Origin: an uncultured Bacteroidota bacterium | GTDB lineage: Bacteria; Bacteroidota; Bacteroidia; B-17B0; Aurantibacillaceae | Assembly (NCBI GenBank): GCA_937868675.1 | Contig: CALMNJ010000024.1 | Span: 1-16,293 of the forward strand | DNA length: 16,293 bases | Direction of reading: 5' to 3' | Part shown: positions 7,114-14,418 of the stretch, piece by piece | Layout: every line of letters starts with the position of its first letter | How positions within the stretch are numbered: the first letter of the stretch is position 1 | The notes under the pieces: generated by a model | Seen by the model: only the letters and a program-made list of their open reading frames with translations | What the model was told of the DNA's origin: nothing | Databases searched by the model: none | Position numbers and translations under genes: made by a program

Positions 7114-8274
7114 ATGTCAGGAACCATTAAAAACGTTGAGTACGGCCTCGAAAAAATATTTGAGGGGGCGCAGGATTTTCTTCCCTTGCTGGGAACCGAT
7201 TATGTTGAATTTTATGTAGGCAACGCCAAGCAGGCCGCCCATTTTTACAAAACCGCTTTTGGTTTTCAGTCGCTGGCCTACGCGGGCCTTGAAACCGGAC
7301 TTAAAGACCGCGTTTCTTATGTGCTTAAGCAGGACAAAATACGTCTCGTTCTCACCACGGCCCTTAAAAGCGATTCGCCCATTGGCGAGCACGTGAAAAA
7401 ACATGGCGATGGTGTGAAAGTAATTGCGCTGTGGGTGGATGATGCGCGTAAATCGTTTGAAGAAACCACCAAAAGGGGCGCCAAACCATTTATGGAGCCT
7501 ACAGTTGAAAAAGACGAACATGGCGAGGTGGTGCGCTCCGGCATTTATACCTATGGCGAAACCGTGCACATGTTTGTGGAACGTAAAAATTATAAAGGCA
7601 GCTTTTTACCAGGCTTCAGAGAGTGGAAATCGGATTACAACCCCACGCCGGTTGGACTGAAATTTATTGACCACATGGTAGGCAACGTGGGCTGGGGCGA
7701 AATGAACACCTGGGTGAAATGGTATGAAGAAACCATGGGTTTTGTGAACTTTCTGAGTTTCGATGATAAGCAAATTACCACCGAATATTCGGCGCTGATG
7801 AGCAAGGTAATGAGCAATGGCAATGGACGCATTAAGTTTCCGATAAACGAGCCGGCTGTTGGCAAGAAAAAATCACAGATTGAAGAATACATTGAATTTT
7901 ATGAGGGCGCCGGTGTGCAGCACCTCGCTGTGGCTACCGACGATATTATTAAAACCGTAAGCGAATTAAAAGCACGCGGTGTGGAGTTTTTACCGCCGCC
8001 GCCACAAGCTTATTACGACGAAGTGCCAAGCCGCCTGGGTGTTCACAGGGACGCTTTTAAAGAAGATATCAGGGAAATACAAAAGCTTTCGATACTGGTG
8101 GATGCCGATGAAGAAGGCTACTTGCTGCAAATTTTCACCAAACCGGTGGAAGACCGGCCAACGTTATTTTTCGAAATTATTCAGCGCATGGGTGCCCGGG
8201 GCTTTGGGGCCGGCAATTTTAAGGCTTTGTTCGAATCTATTGAAAGAGAACAGGCATTGAGGGGCACCTTGTAA
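7114..8274 (+). CDS. hppD: 4-hydroxyphenylpyruvate dioxygenase
   Basis: HppD is a cytosolic Fe(II) enzyme that turns 4-hydroxyphenylpyruvate and O2 into homogentisate and CO2 in tyrosine/phenylalanine breakdown. The 386-residue length is normal. Two vicinal-oxygen-chelate domains are visible: N-terminal about 27-155 (GTDYVEFYVGNAKQAAHFYK) and catalytic about 180-345. The three iron ligands expected in the family are present: His187 in FIDHMVGNV, His270 in GVQHLAVATDD and Glu354 in FFEIIQRMG. The C-terminal helix GFGAGNFKALFESIEREQ, which closes the active site, is intact. It has its own promoter candidate and a strong terminator, so it appears monocistronic. Later pathway genes (hmgA, maleylacetoacetate isomerase, fumarylacetoacetase) are not in this window. 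Confidence 0.96.
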   Translation: MSGTIKNVEYGLEKIFEGAQDFLPLLGTDYVEFYVGNAKQAAHFYKTAFGFQSLAYAGLETGLKDRVSYVLKQDKIRLVLTTALKSDSPIGEHVKKHGDGVKVIALWVDDARKSFEETTKRGAKPFMEPTVEKDEHGEVVRSGIYTYGETVHMFVERKNYKGSFLPGFREWKSDYNPTPVGLKFIDHMVGNVGWGEMNTWVKWYEETMGFVNFLSFDDKQITTEYSALMSKVMSNGNGRIKFPINEPAVGKKKSQIEEYIEFYEGAGVQHLAVATDDIIKTVSELKARGVEFLPPPPQAYYDEVPSRLGVHRDAFKEDIREIQKLSILVDADEEGYLLQIFTKPVEDRPTLFFEIIQRMGARGFGAGNFKALFESIEREQALRGTL

Positions 8275-8296
8275 AATACATTTCGGTTGTTTCAGA

Positions 8297-8325
8297 AGCG
8301 GGGGTTATGCCTCCGCTTTTTTTTT
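8297..8325 (+). terminator. Rho-independent terminator of hppD
   Basis: AGCGGGGG (8297-8304) pairs with CCTCCGCT (8310-8317) through eight pairs, one of them G-U. The loop is TTATG, and the stem runs directly into nine T residues (8317-8325). It begins 22 bases after the hppD stop. Confidence 0.9.
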
Positions 8326-8346
8326 CGGCAGGAATTTAGCGCCCGC

Positions 8347-8482
8347 GATTGCAGCGGCAGCCGGGCCCGAAAAAAGCAATCATGCCGTAGCAGCGAGGCG
8401 GCGACTGGAAGAAGCCCGCCGCAGCGCACAGGCATTTGCCTTTTTGAGTGCCCGCTAAAGCGGAAAGCGCGAAAAGGCGCCC
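8347..8482 (+). repeat. Structured GC-rich intergenic repeat, copy 2
   Basis: It shares modules with copy 1 at 1444-1576: GATTGYAGCGG (8347-8357), CTTTTTGAG (8440-8448) and the terminal GGCGCCC (8476-8482). Its last 22 bases (8461-8482) match 10166-10187 at 19 positions. The module order differs from copy 1, because CTTTTTGAG precedes GGCGCCC here. Internal hairpins include gcggcg/cgccgc (about 8398-8422) and aggca/tgcct (8430-8441). It lies between the hppD terminator and the pepT promoter. Confidence 0.5.
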
Positions 8483-8490
8483 AAATAATT

Positions 8491-8521
8491 TTTCATCGTT
8501 GAATTACATAACGTATTTTTG
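8491..8521 (+). promoter_or_regulatory. Candidate pepT promoter
   Basis: TATTTTTG (8514-8521) matches the Bacteroidota -7 consensus TAnnTTTG exactly, 20 bases before the pepT ATG. A weak TTT (8491-8493) sits 20 bases upstream at the -33 position. Confidence 0.5.
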
Positions 8522-8541
8522 AAATCCGAATATTACGAAGC

Positions 8542-9789
8542 ATGAATTTTAAAGATTATTCCTTTACGGCCTCCGAGCGTTTTATACGTTACGTTCAAAT
8601 AGACACGCAATCCGATCCCTTATCACCCACCTGTCCCAGCACCGAAAAACAAAAAAATCTTTCGCGGGTGCTGGTGGAAGAGTTGAAACAGATGGGAATT
8701 AAAGATGCTGAAATGGATGAGCATGGATACGTGTACGCCACCATTGAAAGCAATACCGATAAAAAAGTACCGGTGTTGTGTTTCTGCTCGCACGTGGACA
8801 CCGCGCCGGATTGCAGCGGCACCGATGTAAAACCACAGGTACACAAAAACTATCAGGGCGGCGATATTGTTTTGCCCGGCGATACCTCGCAGGTGATAAA
8901 AGTATCGGAGCATCCTGACTTAAAAGGCATGATTGGTCACGACATTATTACCACCGATGGCACTACCTTGCTGGGCTCCGACGACAAATCTGGCGTGGCT
9001 GAAATTATGGATGCTGCGCATTTTTTAATGACGCATCCGGAAGTGAAGCACGGAAAAATCAGAATCCTGTTTACACCCGATGAAGAAATAGGCCGCGGCG
9101 CCGATAAAGCCGACATGAAAAAACTGGGTGCCGACTTTGGTTACACACTGGATGGAGGGGCGGTTGGCACACTTGAAAATGAAACGTTTAGTGCTGACGG
9201 TGTTACCATCACCATCAAAGGATTTTCGACACACCCCGGTTACGCCAAAGACAAAATGCAGCACGCCATTAAAATGGCCGCACAAATCATTACTAAAATT
9301 CCGAAAGACAAAACGCCGGAAACCACTGAGAAAAAACAACCTTTTATACACCCGACTTCTATAAGCGGCGGCCTGGAAGAAGCGGAACTGAAGTTCATCA
9401 TTCGCGCTTTTGATACAGGAACGCTTCACTTACTGGAGGAAGAATTGCGAAAAATTACCACTGAGGTGTTAATGAACTACGATAAGTCGTCGTACGAATT
9501 TAAGGTGGTTGAACAATACCGGAACATGCGTGAGGTGCTTGACAAACACCCGCAGGTTGTTGACAACGCTCTGGAAGCCATTAAACGCACGGGTGTTACA
9601 CCGGTGCTCGACAGCATTCGTGGTGGAACCGACGGCTCACGCTTTTCGTTTATGGGATTGCCCACCCCTAATTTATACGCCGGCGAGCATGGCATACACA
9701 GCAAGCAGGAGTGGGTGAGCGTGCAGGACATGCAAAAGGCCGTGGAAACCATTGTGCATTTGGTAACTATTTGGGAAGAGAAAAGTTAA
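8542..9789 (+). CDS. pepT: Peptidase T (tripeptide aminopeptidase, M20 family)
   Basis: PepT is a cytosolic di-zinc aminopeptidase that releases N-terminal residues from tripeptides. The 415 residues match the family length. Metal-site and catalytic residues in order are His84 and Asp86 in CSHVDTAPD, Asp147 in GSDDKSG, Glu181-Glu182 in FTPDEEIGRGA, Asp204 in YTLDGG and His386 in AGEHGIHSKQEW. The dimerisation/lid domain (about 215-325) includes GFSTHPGYAKDKMQHA. RGGTDGSRFSFMGLPTPNL (360-378) is typical of PepT. The N-terminal SERFIRYVQIDTQSDP also fits. The next gene starts 6 bases after the stop, so they are probably co-transcribed. Confidence 0.95.
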   Translation: MNFKDYSFTASERFIRYVQIDTQSDPLSPTCPSTEKQKNLSRVLVEELKQMGIKDAEMDEHGYVYATIESNTDKKVPVLCFCSHVDTAPDCSGTDVKPQVHKNYQGGDIVLPGDTSQVIKVSEHPDLKGMIGHDIITTDGTTLLGSDDKSGVAEIMDAAHFLMTHPEVKHGKIRILFTPDEEIGRGADKADMKKLGADFGYTLDGGAVGTLENETFSADGVTITIKGFSTHPGYAKDKMQHAIKMAAQIITKIPKDKTPETTEKKQPFIHPTSISGGLEEAELKFIIRAFDTGTLHLLEEELRKITTEVLMNYDKSSYEFKVVEQYRNMREVLDKHPQVVDNALEAIKRTGVTPVLDSIRGGTDGSRFSFMGLPTPNLYAGEHGIHSKQEWVSVQDMQKAVETIVHLVTIWEEKS

Positions 9790-9795
9790 ACTGCC

Positions 9796-10137
9796 GTGGT
9801 AAGTTTTGATACGTTTCGCAAACTGGCTTTGGCTTTTGAAGAAGTTGAAGAATCGCCACATTTCGAGAACATTTCTTTTAGAGTTAAGAAGAAAATATTT
9901 GCAACGCTTAATCAAAAAGAAAACCGGGCCTGCCTTAAACTCTCTGAAACAAACCAATCTGTTTTTTGTTCTTTTGATAAAGAGGTGATGTTTCCTGTTC
10001 CCAATAAATGGGGCAAACAGGGCTGGACATTGGTAAATCTTAAAAAAATAAGAAAGGAAATGTTTGCCGATGCTTTGACTTGTGCCTATTGCGAAGTGGC
10101 GCCAGAAAAATTAGCCCGGAAATACAAACCGGATTGA
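9796..10137 (+). CDS. MmcQ/YjbR-like (DUF419) small protein
   Basis: This 113-residue protein belongs to the MmcQ/YjbR family, which has a double-wing fold and is often annotated as DNA-binding without firm biochemical proof. Family features are the N-terminal helix FDTFRKLALAFEEVEESPHF, the strand pattern SFRVKKKIFATL (27-38), KWGKQGWTLVNL (71-82) and the C-terminal helix with EVAPEKLARKY (100-110). The start is a GTG at 9796; no in-frame ATG is available before residue 65, and the family alignment begins at this point. It follows pepT by 6 bases. No Shine-Dalgarno sequence is seen. Its role beside a peptidase is unknown, and the linkage may be incidental. Confidence 0.85.
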   Translation: MVSFDTFRKLALAFEEVEESPHFENISFRVKKKIFATLNQKENRACLKLSETNQSVFCSFDKEVMFPVPNKWGKQGWTLVNLKKIRKEMFADALTCAYCEVAPEKLARKYKPD

Positions 10138-10165
10138 AAAGCCAGAAACCCTTGAAAGACAATAC

Positions 10166-10215
10166 ACGAAAGCGCGACAAGGCGCCCATATGACGTTCTC
10201 GAGCTTCGACTAACT
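10166..10215 (+). repeat. Structured GC-rich intergenic repeat, short copy 3
   Basis: Bases 10166-10187 match the tail of copy 2 (8461-8482) at 19 of 22 positions and end in GGCGCCC. Bases 10201-10215 (GAGCTTCGACTAACT) match the end of copy 1 (1562-1576) at 12 of 15. The hairpin-bearing 5' part is missing. The last two bases overlap the stop codon of the convergent pabB-like gene. Confidence 0.5.
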
Positions 10216-11266
10216 AAACAATAGTGGCATTAAGCGCCTTTAACATGGCCCGCGCCTTTAGCAAACACTCCTCGTATTCCTTTTCGGGCTCACTTAAGTA
10301 TGTAATGGCCCCGCCCACTGCAATAGAGAGTTGTTTTGTTTTTTGATTATAGAAAATGCTCCGAATAATTACCGACAATTTAAAATCTTCGTTCGCATTA
10401 ATAATACCCATGGCACCTGAGTAATTTTTCCTTTCAAAATCCTCCAGCTCATCAATCAGTTGCATGGCCCTTATTTTCGGCGCACCCGTCATGCTGGCCA
10501 TTGGAAATGTTGCGTTAATTATTTTTTCAAAACCGGTTCCCTCTTTTATTTCACAGCTCACCGTACTTACCATTTGATGCACGGTTTCAAACGTTTCGAT
10601 GTTGTACAATTTGTTCACCCTCACACTGCTTTTTTTTGCAAAGTGCGATAAATCGTTCCGGGCCACATCCACCGCCATCACATTTTCAGTGCGCTCTTTT
10701 AAACTGTTGTATAAGGTTGTCTTAAGGGCTTCATCCTCCTGAGCATCCACCCCTCTGCGAATCGTGCCTTTTATTGGTTTGCTTGAAACGAAGCCGCCTT
10801 CCTTTTTTAAAAATAATTCCGGACTGCCACAAAGAATAAATTCATCGCCTGTTTTTAACAAAGCTGAGTAAGGCGCTTTGGTGAGCTGATACAAATGAAT
10901 AAATGTATTATACGGATCTATTTCGGCGCCCTCACAAAAAAATTCAACACAAAAATTAATCTCGTAAATATTTCCCTGCTGGATGTGCTCTTTTAACCCG
11001 CGAAGTTTTTTAAGGTATTCGGCTTTGGAAGTACGGGCCCTTAACACAAGCGGATTATTTATTGGAGCAGGCCCATTGAGGGCTATGCACGAAACCGTTT
11101 GGATGGGAAAGTACTTTGCCTCCGGTTTTTTTCCGTATGGGTTTGAATAGGGAATGAGCACAACCGAATTGCCGCAGCATGCGCCAGCCGCGCCAAGATG
11201 GTACACAGTGGCGGCGGTACCGTCAGGGTCAGGAACGAGGTAATAGTTGCCGGCAATGTCCTTCAT
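10214..11266 (-). CDS. pabB: Aminodeoxychorismate synthase component I-like chorismate-binding enzyme
   Basis: PabB aminates chorismate to 4-amino-4-deoxychorismate on the way to p-aminobenzoate and folate. The 350 residues hold the chorismate-binding domain (about 80-345). It shows GNIYEINFC (98-106), CGSPELFL (146-153), KPIKGTIRRG (163-172), ENVMAVDVARNDL (194-206), ETVHQMVSTV (227-236), FPMASMTGAPKIRAMQ (254-269) and EYEECLLKA (330-338). The lysine in PIKGT (Lys166) favours PabB over anthranilate synthase TrpE, which has Ala there. The N-terminal part is short compared with the roughly 450-residue E. coli protein, and the usual FPxGSxTGAPK has Ala instead of Gly. No amidotransferase (PabA) or lyase (PabC) gene is in the window. 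The ATG at 11266 lies only four bases from a perfect promoter -7 element. Confidence 0.88.
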   Translation of the reverse strand: MKDIAGNYYLVPDPDGTAATVYHLGAAGACCGNSVVLIPYSNPYGKKPEAKYFPIQTVSCIALNGPAPINNPLVLRARTSKAEYLKKLRGLKEHIQQGNIYEINFCVEFFCEGAEIDPYNTFIHLYQLTKAPYSALLKTGDEFILCGSPELFLKKEGGFVSSKPIKGTIRRGVDAQEDEALKTTLYNSLKERTENVMAVDVARNDLSHFAKKSSVRVNKLYNIETFETVHQMVSTVSCEIKEGTGFEKIINATFPMASMTGAPKIRAMQLIDELEDFERKNYSGAMGIINANEDFKLSVIIRSIFYNQKTKQLSIAVGGAITYLSEPEKEYEECLLKARAMLKALNATIV

Positions 11267-11270
11267 GGGT

Positions 11271-11303
11271 CAAATTTATTCAGAATTTCAGATACAGCAC
11301 AAA
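11271..11303 (-). promoter_or_regulatory. Candidate pabB promoter (nearly leaderless)
   Basis: On the minus strand TTTG (opposite 11300-11303), a 21-base spacer and TAAATTTG (opposite 11271-11278) match the Bacteroidota consensus exactly. The -7 box ends four bases before the pabB ATG, so transcription would begin at or next to the start codon. Confidence 0.6.
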
Positions 11304-11336
11304 GCTTGGTTAATCTTACAGCTTATGTTTCCATAA

Positions 11337-11369
11337 TACAACTCATGGCCTCGTTTCTACAACTCATGG
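11337..11369. promoter_or_regulatory. Perfect 12-bp direct repeat with 21-bp period, candidate LytTR operator
   Basis: TACAACTCATGG occurs at 11337-11348 and again, without mismatch, at 11358-11369. The period is 21 bp, two helical turns, as in known LytTR sites (two about 9-bp direct repeats with a 12-13-bp gap). The reverse complement holds the AGTT core expected for such sites, although the flanks fit the published consensus only partly. It lies 9 bp upstream of the -33 element of the receptor operon, an activator position. The operon encodes a LytTR response regulator. Confidence 0.5.
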
Positions 11370-11377
11370 TTTTGTCC

Positions 11378-11408
11378 TTTCAAAGGCCTGTTCAATGTCT
11401 CAATTTTG
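11378..11408 (+). promoter_or_regulatory. Candidate promoter of the receptor/two-component operon
   Basis: TTTC (11378-11381), a 19-base spacer and CAATTTTG (11401-11408) resemble TTTG-N19-21-TAnnTTTG with one mismatch in each box. That suits a promoter needing an activator. The ATG of the receptor gene is 18 bases downstream. Confidence 0.4.
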
Positions 11409-11426
11409 CTGTCAAATAAATGAAAC

Positions 11427-13805
11427 ATGAAAAAATTACATCTACTTTTTGCACTTGCCGCTGTGTTTTTTTTTCCGGAAAAGAGCACCGCGCAAAACGC
11501 CACTCAAACCATAAGGGGAACCGTTATTGACAAACAGGCGCTTATGGGACTTCCGGGGGCCAACGTAATAATTGTAAACGCTGCTCCTGCGCAGGGTGCT
11601 GTTACTAATGCCGAAGGTAAATTCAAAATAAACGATGTTAAGCCCGGTCGTTATGATCTTAAAATATCCTATATAGGCTACAAGGAAATGGTGATGCCAA
11701 ACGTAGTAGTTAACGCAGGTAAGGAAACGGTGCTGGATATTAGCATGGAGGAGAACATTGCCTCCTTAAATGAAGTGGTGGTGAGCGGTACCAAAAAAAA
11801 TGAAACTAATAACGAACTGGTGAGCGTGAGCGGGCGCTCGTTTTCGATGGAAGAGGTGAACCGGTATGCCGGTGGACGCTCTGATCCTGCAAGGCTGGCC
11901 GCCAATTTTGCCGGGGTGAGTTCGCCCGACGACTCGCGCAACGATATAGTGATTCGCGGCAATTCGCCCAGCGGTGTGCTTTGGAGGATTGAGGGCCTGA
12001 ACATACAAAACCCGAACCATTTTTCAACCGTTGGCACAACCGGAGGGCCGGTAAGTGCATTAAACACCAATATTCTTAAAAACTCCGATTTTTTCACTTC
12101 GGCTTTTCCCGCAGAGTATGGAAATGCCAACGCCGGTGTATTTGATCTTGGATTACGGAATGGTAACTCCGAAAAACGCGAACACACCATTCAGTTTGGT
12201 GCTCTTACAGGGCTGGAAGCCATGACTGAGGGCCCCATCAACAAGGAAAAAGGCTCGTCTTATGTGGCCGCCTACCGCTATTCGTTTACAGGCCTGGCGC
12301 AATCGCTCGGAATCAAAGTTGGCACTACGGCCACGCCCTTTTATCAGGATTTGTCGTTTAAAATCAACAGCGGCAACAGCAAGTATGGTAAGTTTACCCT
12401 GTTTGGTCTGGGAGGAAAAAGCAAAATATCGTTTTTGCATAATAAAATAGATACTACCGATTTATTTGCTGACCCCACACGCGACAGCTATTTTACAAGC
12501 GACATTGGCTTGCTTGGCTTAAAACATTTTTACAGGCTCAACGAGCGTTCGTATTTTAACACGGTGGTGGGAGTAAGTTATGCGGCATCCAATTATCTGG
12601 AAGACACCATTGCAAAATCGGATTTAAACACCACCCGGGTGCTCGAGAATTCAACAACACGTACTTACTACACATTAAATACATCATACAACAGTAAAAT
12701 AAACTCAAGACTCTTTGTAAAAGCCGGGGTAATAGCCGAGCTTATGAATCTGAACCTGTTTTACCGCAACCGTCGCTACACCACCTTCTGGAATAATATC
12801 TGGGATTTCAACGATTATACAGAACTGTATCAGGCTTATGTACACACAAAATACAACATCAACAGTAAACTTACGCTCAACCTTGGTTTGCATTCGCAGT
12901 TTCTGGCACTCAACAATGCCCTGTCGGTTGAGCCCCGCGCAGGTGTAAAATACCAGTTAGGCCCGAAAAGCAGTATAAGCGCCGGATATGGCTTACACAG
13001 CCAGATACAGCCAATTGACGTTTATTTTTACCGCTCACTGAATAGTGATGGAACCTACAATCAGTCGAACAACCAACTTGGCTTTACTAAAAGTCATCAC
13101 GTTGTGTTAGGCTACGACATACTCCCATTTAAAGACTGGCGTGTAAAAACAGAGGTGTATTATCAGTATCTGTTTGATGTACCTGTTACAACCACTCCCG
13201 GCAGCTTTTCGATGCTGAATCAGGGGGCCAGCTTTAATCCAAACGAGCAGGGAAATCTTGTAAACAAAGGCAATGGCAGCAATTATGGCCTGGAACTTAC
13301 AATCGAAAAATTCTTCAGCCGGGGTTATTACGGGTTGGTTACAGGCAGTGTTTATGAGTCAAAATACAAGGGCAGCGATGGCATTGAGAGAAATACAGCG
13401 TTTAACGGCAACTTTGTTTACAACATTCTGATTGGAAAAGAAATTAAGCTCGGAAAAGAAAAACGCAATTCGCTTACCATGGATGTTAAATGCACACAGG
13501 CCGGCGGACGTTATTATACTCCGGTAGATCTGGAGGCTTCGCAGGCGGTGAAACAACAGGTATTAAAAGGCGACGCTTACGCTTTTACACTGCGCAATCC
13601 GGATTTCTTCAGGCTTGATATGAAAGCGGGTTTTACAATTAACAGCAAAACCAGAAAACTTTCGCAATCCCTGTTCTTTGATATACAGAATGTAACAAAT
13701 CATAAAAATGTGTTTGCTCAGCGCTACAACCCCGTTACCAACAAAATAAACACGGCATACCAGATCGGCCTCTTTCCCAATTTTATTTACAAAGTGCAGT
13801 TTTAA
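11427..13805 (+). CDS. TonB-dependent outer-membrane receptor with carboxypeptidase-regulatory-like domain
   Basis: The 792-residue protein has a signal peptide (MKKLHLLFALAAVFFF..., cut near TAQ, about residue 23). A carboxypeptidase-regulatory-like beta-sandwich follows (about 28-118: QTIRGTVIDK, GAVTNAEGKFKINDVKPGRYDLKISYIGY), then LNEVVVSGTK (114-123), a plug domain (about 133-245, with NDIVIRGNSPSGVLWRIEGL and AFPAEYGNANAGVFD), and a C-terminal 22-strand-type barrel ending in YKVQF with terminal Phe. Such receptors move or sense ligands at the outer membrane with TonB energy. No SusD partner follows, so it is not a typical SusCD polysaccharide pair; the ligand is unknown. It leads an operon with an oxidoreductase and a LytS/LytTR two-component pair, suggesting that the receptor's substrate and the sensed signal are linked. 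Confidence 0.9.
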   Translation: MKKLHLLFALAAVFFFPEKSTAQNATQTIRGTVIDKQALMGLPGANVIIVNAAPAQGAVTNAEGKFKINDVKPGRYDLKISYIGYKEMVMPNVVVNAGKETVLDISMEENIASLNEVVVSGTKKNETNNELVSVSGRSFSMEEVNRYAGGRSDPARLAANFAGVSSPDDSRNDIVIRGNSPSGVLWRIEGLNIQNPNHFSTVGTTGGPVSALNTNILKNSDFFTSAFPAEYGNANAGVFDLGLRNGNSEKREHTIQFGALTGLEAMTEGPINKEKGSSYVAAYRYSFTGLAQSLGIKVGTTATPFYQDLSFKINSGNSKYGKFTLFGLGGKSKISFLHNKIDTTDLFADPTRDSYFTSDIGLLGLKHFYRLNERSYFNTVVGVSYAASNYLEDTIAKSDLNTTRVLENSTTRTYYTLNTSYNSKINSRLFVKAGVIAELMNLNLFYRNRRYTTFWNNIWDFNDYTELYQAYVHTKYNINSKLTLNLGLHSQFLALNNALSVEPRAGVKYQLGPKSSISAGYGLHSQIQPIDVYFYRSLNSDGTYNQSNNQLGFTKSHHVVLGYDILPFKDWRVKTEVYYQYLFDVPVTTTPGSFSMLNQGASFNPNEQGNLVNKGNGSNYGLELTIEKFFSRGYYGLVTGSVYESKYKGSDGIERNTAFNGNFVYNILIGKEIKLGKEKRNSLTMDVKCTQAGGRYYTPVDLEASQAVKQQVLKGDAYAFTLRNPDFFRLDMKAGFTINSKTRKLSQSLFFDIQNVTNHKNVFAQRYNPVTNKINTAYQIGLFPNFIYKVQF

Positions 13806-13807
13806 CC

Positions 13808-14395
13808 ATGAATAAAATACTGATCATAAACGGGCATCCTGCTAAAAACAGTTTTTGTGATGCCATTTCAAAAACGTATGCAGAAACCGCAGCAGGAAAA
13901 GGGAAAGAGGTGGCAGTGCTCAATCTTTACGATCTGGATTTTAACCTCAACTTCACCGGCAGTTATAACAGGGAAATGCACACCGGCGATGAAAAAGACC
14001 TATTGCAGGCCCGAGAAAAAATTATCTGGGCGCAACACCTTGTCATTGTGCATCCTGTTTGGTGGGGCTCAGTACCCGCCCTGCTAAAGGGTTTTTTAGA
14101 CAGAGTGCTGATTCCGGGTTTCGCCTTCAAATACAAAAAAAACAGTCCGTTTTGGGACAAACTGTTGAGCGGGCGCACGGCAACACTCATCTACACCGCC
14201 GACACGCCGGTGTGGTATTACAACCTGGTTTACCGGGCGCCGTCGGTAAACATGATGCGCGATCGGGTGCTAGGTTTCTGCGGCATTAAAACCCGAAGCA
14301 TTCTTGGATTCGGATCGCTGCGTTTTTCGAATGACGGGCAACGAAAAAAGTGGTTGCACAAAGTTGAAAAACTGGCCTCAAAAGAAGCAAGCTGA
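13808..14395 (+). CDS. Flavodoxin-fold NAD(P)H-dependent oxidoreductase
   Basis: This 195-residue protein belongs to the flavodoxin-like NAD(P)H:quinone oxidoreductase family (Flavodoxin_2; relatives KefF, MdaB, NQO1). Evidence is the first beta strand and phosphate loop KILIINGHPAKNSFCDAI (3-20), the strand LVIVHPVWWGSVPALLKGFL (78-97) running into DRVLIPGFAFKY (98-109), and a later LIYTADTP strand (128-134). It is expected to bind FMN or FAD and reduce quinones or related electrophiles in the cytosol. The gene starts 2 bases after the receptor stop, so translation is probably linked. Its place in a receptor/two-component operon suggests detoxification or modification of the imported or sensed compound, such as a quinone-like molecule; that is inference. 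Confidence 0.88.
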   Translation: MNKILIINGHPAKNSFCDAISKTYAETAAGKGKEVAVLNLYDLDFNLNFTGSYNREMHTGDEKDLLQAREKIIWAQHLVIVHPVWWGSVPALLKGFLDRVLIPGFAFKYKKNSPFWDKLLSGRTATLIYTADTPVWYYNLVYRAPSVNMMRDRVLGFCGIKTRSILGFGSLRFSNDGQRKKWLHKVEKLASKEAS

Positions 14396-14418
14396 AAGAG
14401 AATACTTATTTTTATATC

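Noticed and set aside
9025..9429. Minus-strand open frame of 134 codons inside pepT
   Set aside because: It overlaps the conserved zinc-ligand region of pepT and has no recognisable domain.
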